A stretch of DNA of 24,356 bases from a virus. The stretch is from positions 1 to 24,356 of the IMG/VR virus record IMGVR_UViG_3300048107_000498; one strand, given 5' to 3'. Of this stretch, positions 23,284 through 24,356 are shown in pieces. The stretch's first letter is position 1. Each line of letters opens with the position of its first letter. The translations under genes were made by a program, and so were the position numbers. The notes under the pieces are model-generated. The model ran no database searches and had not been told where the DNA came from. It saw nothing but the letters and a program-made list of their open reading frames with translations.

Positions 23284-23313
23284 TTTTCTTGATAGAGGTT
23301 TACTTATTTATGA

Positions 23314-24356
23314 TCAGACTACGCCGTCATCGGAGAGGTAGCTGAATGCAGTAGTGATGAAGTCTTTGTTCAAGACCTCGAAACCAGCATAGAGCTGCCA
23401 AATCAGGATGATAAAGCGAGAGAAGTCATCATTGTTGTTAATGAGTACTTGTGCGTTAGGACCGCCAATACCAACACCAACAGACTGAGGACCGAAGAAG
23501 TAACCTTGTGCAACTTCTTCAGAAGCGTAGTTAGCACCCGCATCAAATGAGGTGGTTACACTCTTATTTGGGAAGTTGGTTGACTCAAAGAACTTAACGC
23601 CTTCAAACTGAACGCCAGTAGGCATCACAGGTTCACCAGCCAGGAAGTAGCCCTGACCAGCTTGTGGTCCCATGTAGAAACTGGAGTTGTTAGGCATCAT
23701 GGGGTTAGCCATGTACATGCCTTGTCCAGGATTGCCTGCGTAGCGAGCGATCTCACGGAAATCTTCGTCACGACGCAAGTGCATCATGAAGGTAGGATCG
23801 CAAATACAGCGATACAGACCATCAGCAAATGTAGGTACGTTGCGCTTACGAAGATCTTTTACAACTTCGAGAAGGTCGGTACGAACAGAGAACTGTTGTA
23901 CTTGTGCGGTGTACTCAGCAGCTGTATAAGAAATACGGCCAGTACCATCTTTACCTTTACCACCAGCGAAGTAATAACCGCCTTGGCTTGAAGAAGCTGC
24001 ACCTTGTGCTTCTGCTTTTGCAAGTTCGTCAATGAAGACGCGGTCACGCCAACGACGATAGTCATCAAGCAGCGTCAAGCTACCGATTGACTGGTGGAAC
24101 ATGTTCAAGTTGCCAGTGTCGAGCAGCAAACGCTGCGCGGTGACCAGGGTCTCACGAGCAATCTTAAAGGTTGAAGGCTGGGTAGGATCACCTGGGTCCG
24201 CAGGGCCGGTGTATTCCTTAAGCACCACGAGGACTTTCTCCTTCGTGATGTTACGGCTATTAGCTGTACCAATAGTCTGGTCAGCAATACGCTCGCGTGA
24301 ATCCTTAGTACCAGGAGTTCCCCAGAACTTATAGCGATCCAGCTGCACGGTCTGGC
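23314..24356 (-). CDS. Major capsid protein, N4-gp56/P22-coat type, 5' end outside window
   Basis: At least 347 codons. A GTG at 24348 is in frame, but the frame stays open to the window edge (QTVQLDRYKFW), and QTVQLDR looks like the interior of such proteins, so I treat the true start as outside. Recognisable pieces are ITKEKVLVVLKEYTGP, QSIGSLTLLDDYRRWRDRV, VPTFADGLYRCICDPTFMM, DEDFREIARYAGNPGQG and GVKFFESTNFP, which match the N4-gp56 family of HK97-fold coat proteins. It forms the icosahedral shell. The family is typical of non-T4-like phages, which informs the lineage. A conserved-looking end (WQLYAGFEVLNKDFITTAFS) closes the protein. Confidence 0.88.
   Translation of the reverse strand, partial: QTVQLDRYKFWGTPGTKDSRERIADQTIGTANSRNITKEKVLVVLKEYTGPADPGDPTQPSTFKIARETLVTAQRLLLDTGNLNMFHQSIGSLTLLDDYRRWRDRVFIDELAKAEAQGAASSSQGGYYFAGGKGKDGTGRISYTAAEYTAQVQQFSVRTDLLEVVKDLRKRNVPTFADGLYRCICDPTFMMHLRRDEDFREIARYAGNPGQGMYMANPMMPNNSSFYMGPQAGQGYFLAGEPVMPTGVQFEGVKFFESTNFPNKSVTTSFDAGANYASEEVAQGYFFGPQSVGVGIGGPNAQVLINNNDDFSRFIILIWQLYAGFEVLNKDFITTAFSYLSDDGVV

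Noticed and set aside
23304-23312. ATAAATA sequences (here and near 6182-6190), resembling the T4 late promoter TATAAATA
   Set aside because: The full consensus is not matched, one overlaps a stop codon, and the capsid type does not suggest a T4-like phage.

Overview
The window looks like part of a tailed double-stranded DNA phage (cyanophage) that infects a marine picocyanobacterium. Genes are tightly packed, often with TAATG or ATGA junctions or convergent stop codons that share bases. The mix of a high-light-inducible protein (Hli), fibers built from VSGD/TGD repeats, an S74-chaperone fiber, DUF3310, dCTP deaminase and a small basic KKTRQG...RGQGK protein is typical of cyanophages. The major capsid protein resembles the N4-gp56/P22-coat type rather than T4 gp23, so a T4-like myovirus is unlikely. 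An NblA-like gene, if real, points to a phycobilisome-bearing host such as Synechococcus rather than Prochlorococcus. No stretch longer than about 300 bases lacks a gene, and I found no tRNA, rRNA, CRISPR array or insertion sequence.

Layout: (1) 1-6140, minus strand: four fiber genes. Two are paralogous modular fibers (the first cut by the window edge, the second with an auto-cleaving S74 chaperone), and two are VSGD/TGD-repeat fibers. A proline-rich single-membrane-span protein (6182-6673) follows. (2) 6721-10667, mostly plus strand: small accessory and early-type genes. These are an HTH protein, two unknowns, a Dam-family DNA adenine methylase homologue with an altered catalytic motif, dCTP deaminase, a DUF3310 protein, Hli and a small unknown. 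One minus-strand gene (9210-9563) lies within this block. (3) 10664-12597, minus strand: an unknown basic protein, the NblA-like protein, a GH24 endolysin, and three small basic or unknown genes. Two of these last three are under 60 codons. (4) 12622-16645: a 973-residue AT-rich, apparently cysteine-free protein, an HNH endonuclease, an intergenic region with a perfect dyad, a small plus-strand HTH protein and a truncated, degenerate tyrosine-recombinase homologue. (5) 16783-24356, minus strand: the virion module. In transcription order it runs from the major capsid protein (5' end outside the window), a downstream head-region protein, an HhH protein, a terminator and a -10-like element, a neck/adaptor-like protein, a proline-rich internal protein and a virion transglycosylase to two further structural proteins.

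How it fits together (inference): the virion module plus fibers makes the particle; HNH, HTH and recombinase remnants are accessory; dCTP deaminase supplies dUMP precursors for dTTP; Hli would protect photosystems during infection; the NblA-like protein would dismantle phycobilisomes, freeing amino acids or reducing light input; the endolysin releases progeny. The most notable points are the NblA-like gene close to hli, the Arg-less integrase fragment beside an HTH gene and dyads, the FPPH-motif methylase homologue, and a hairpin that abuts a start codon in the head module.
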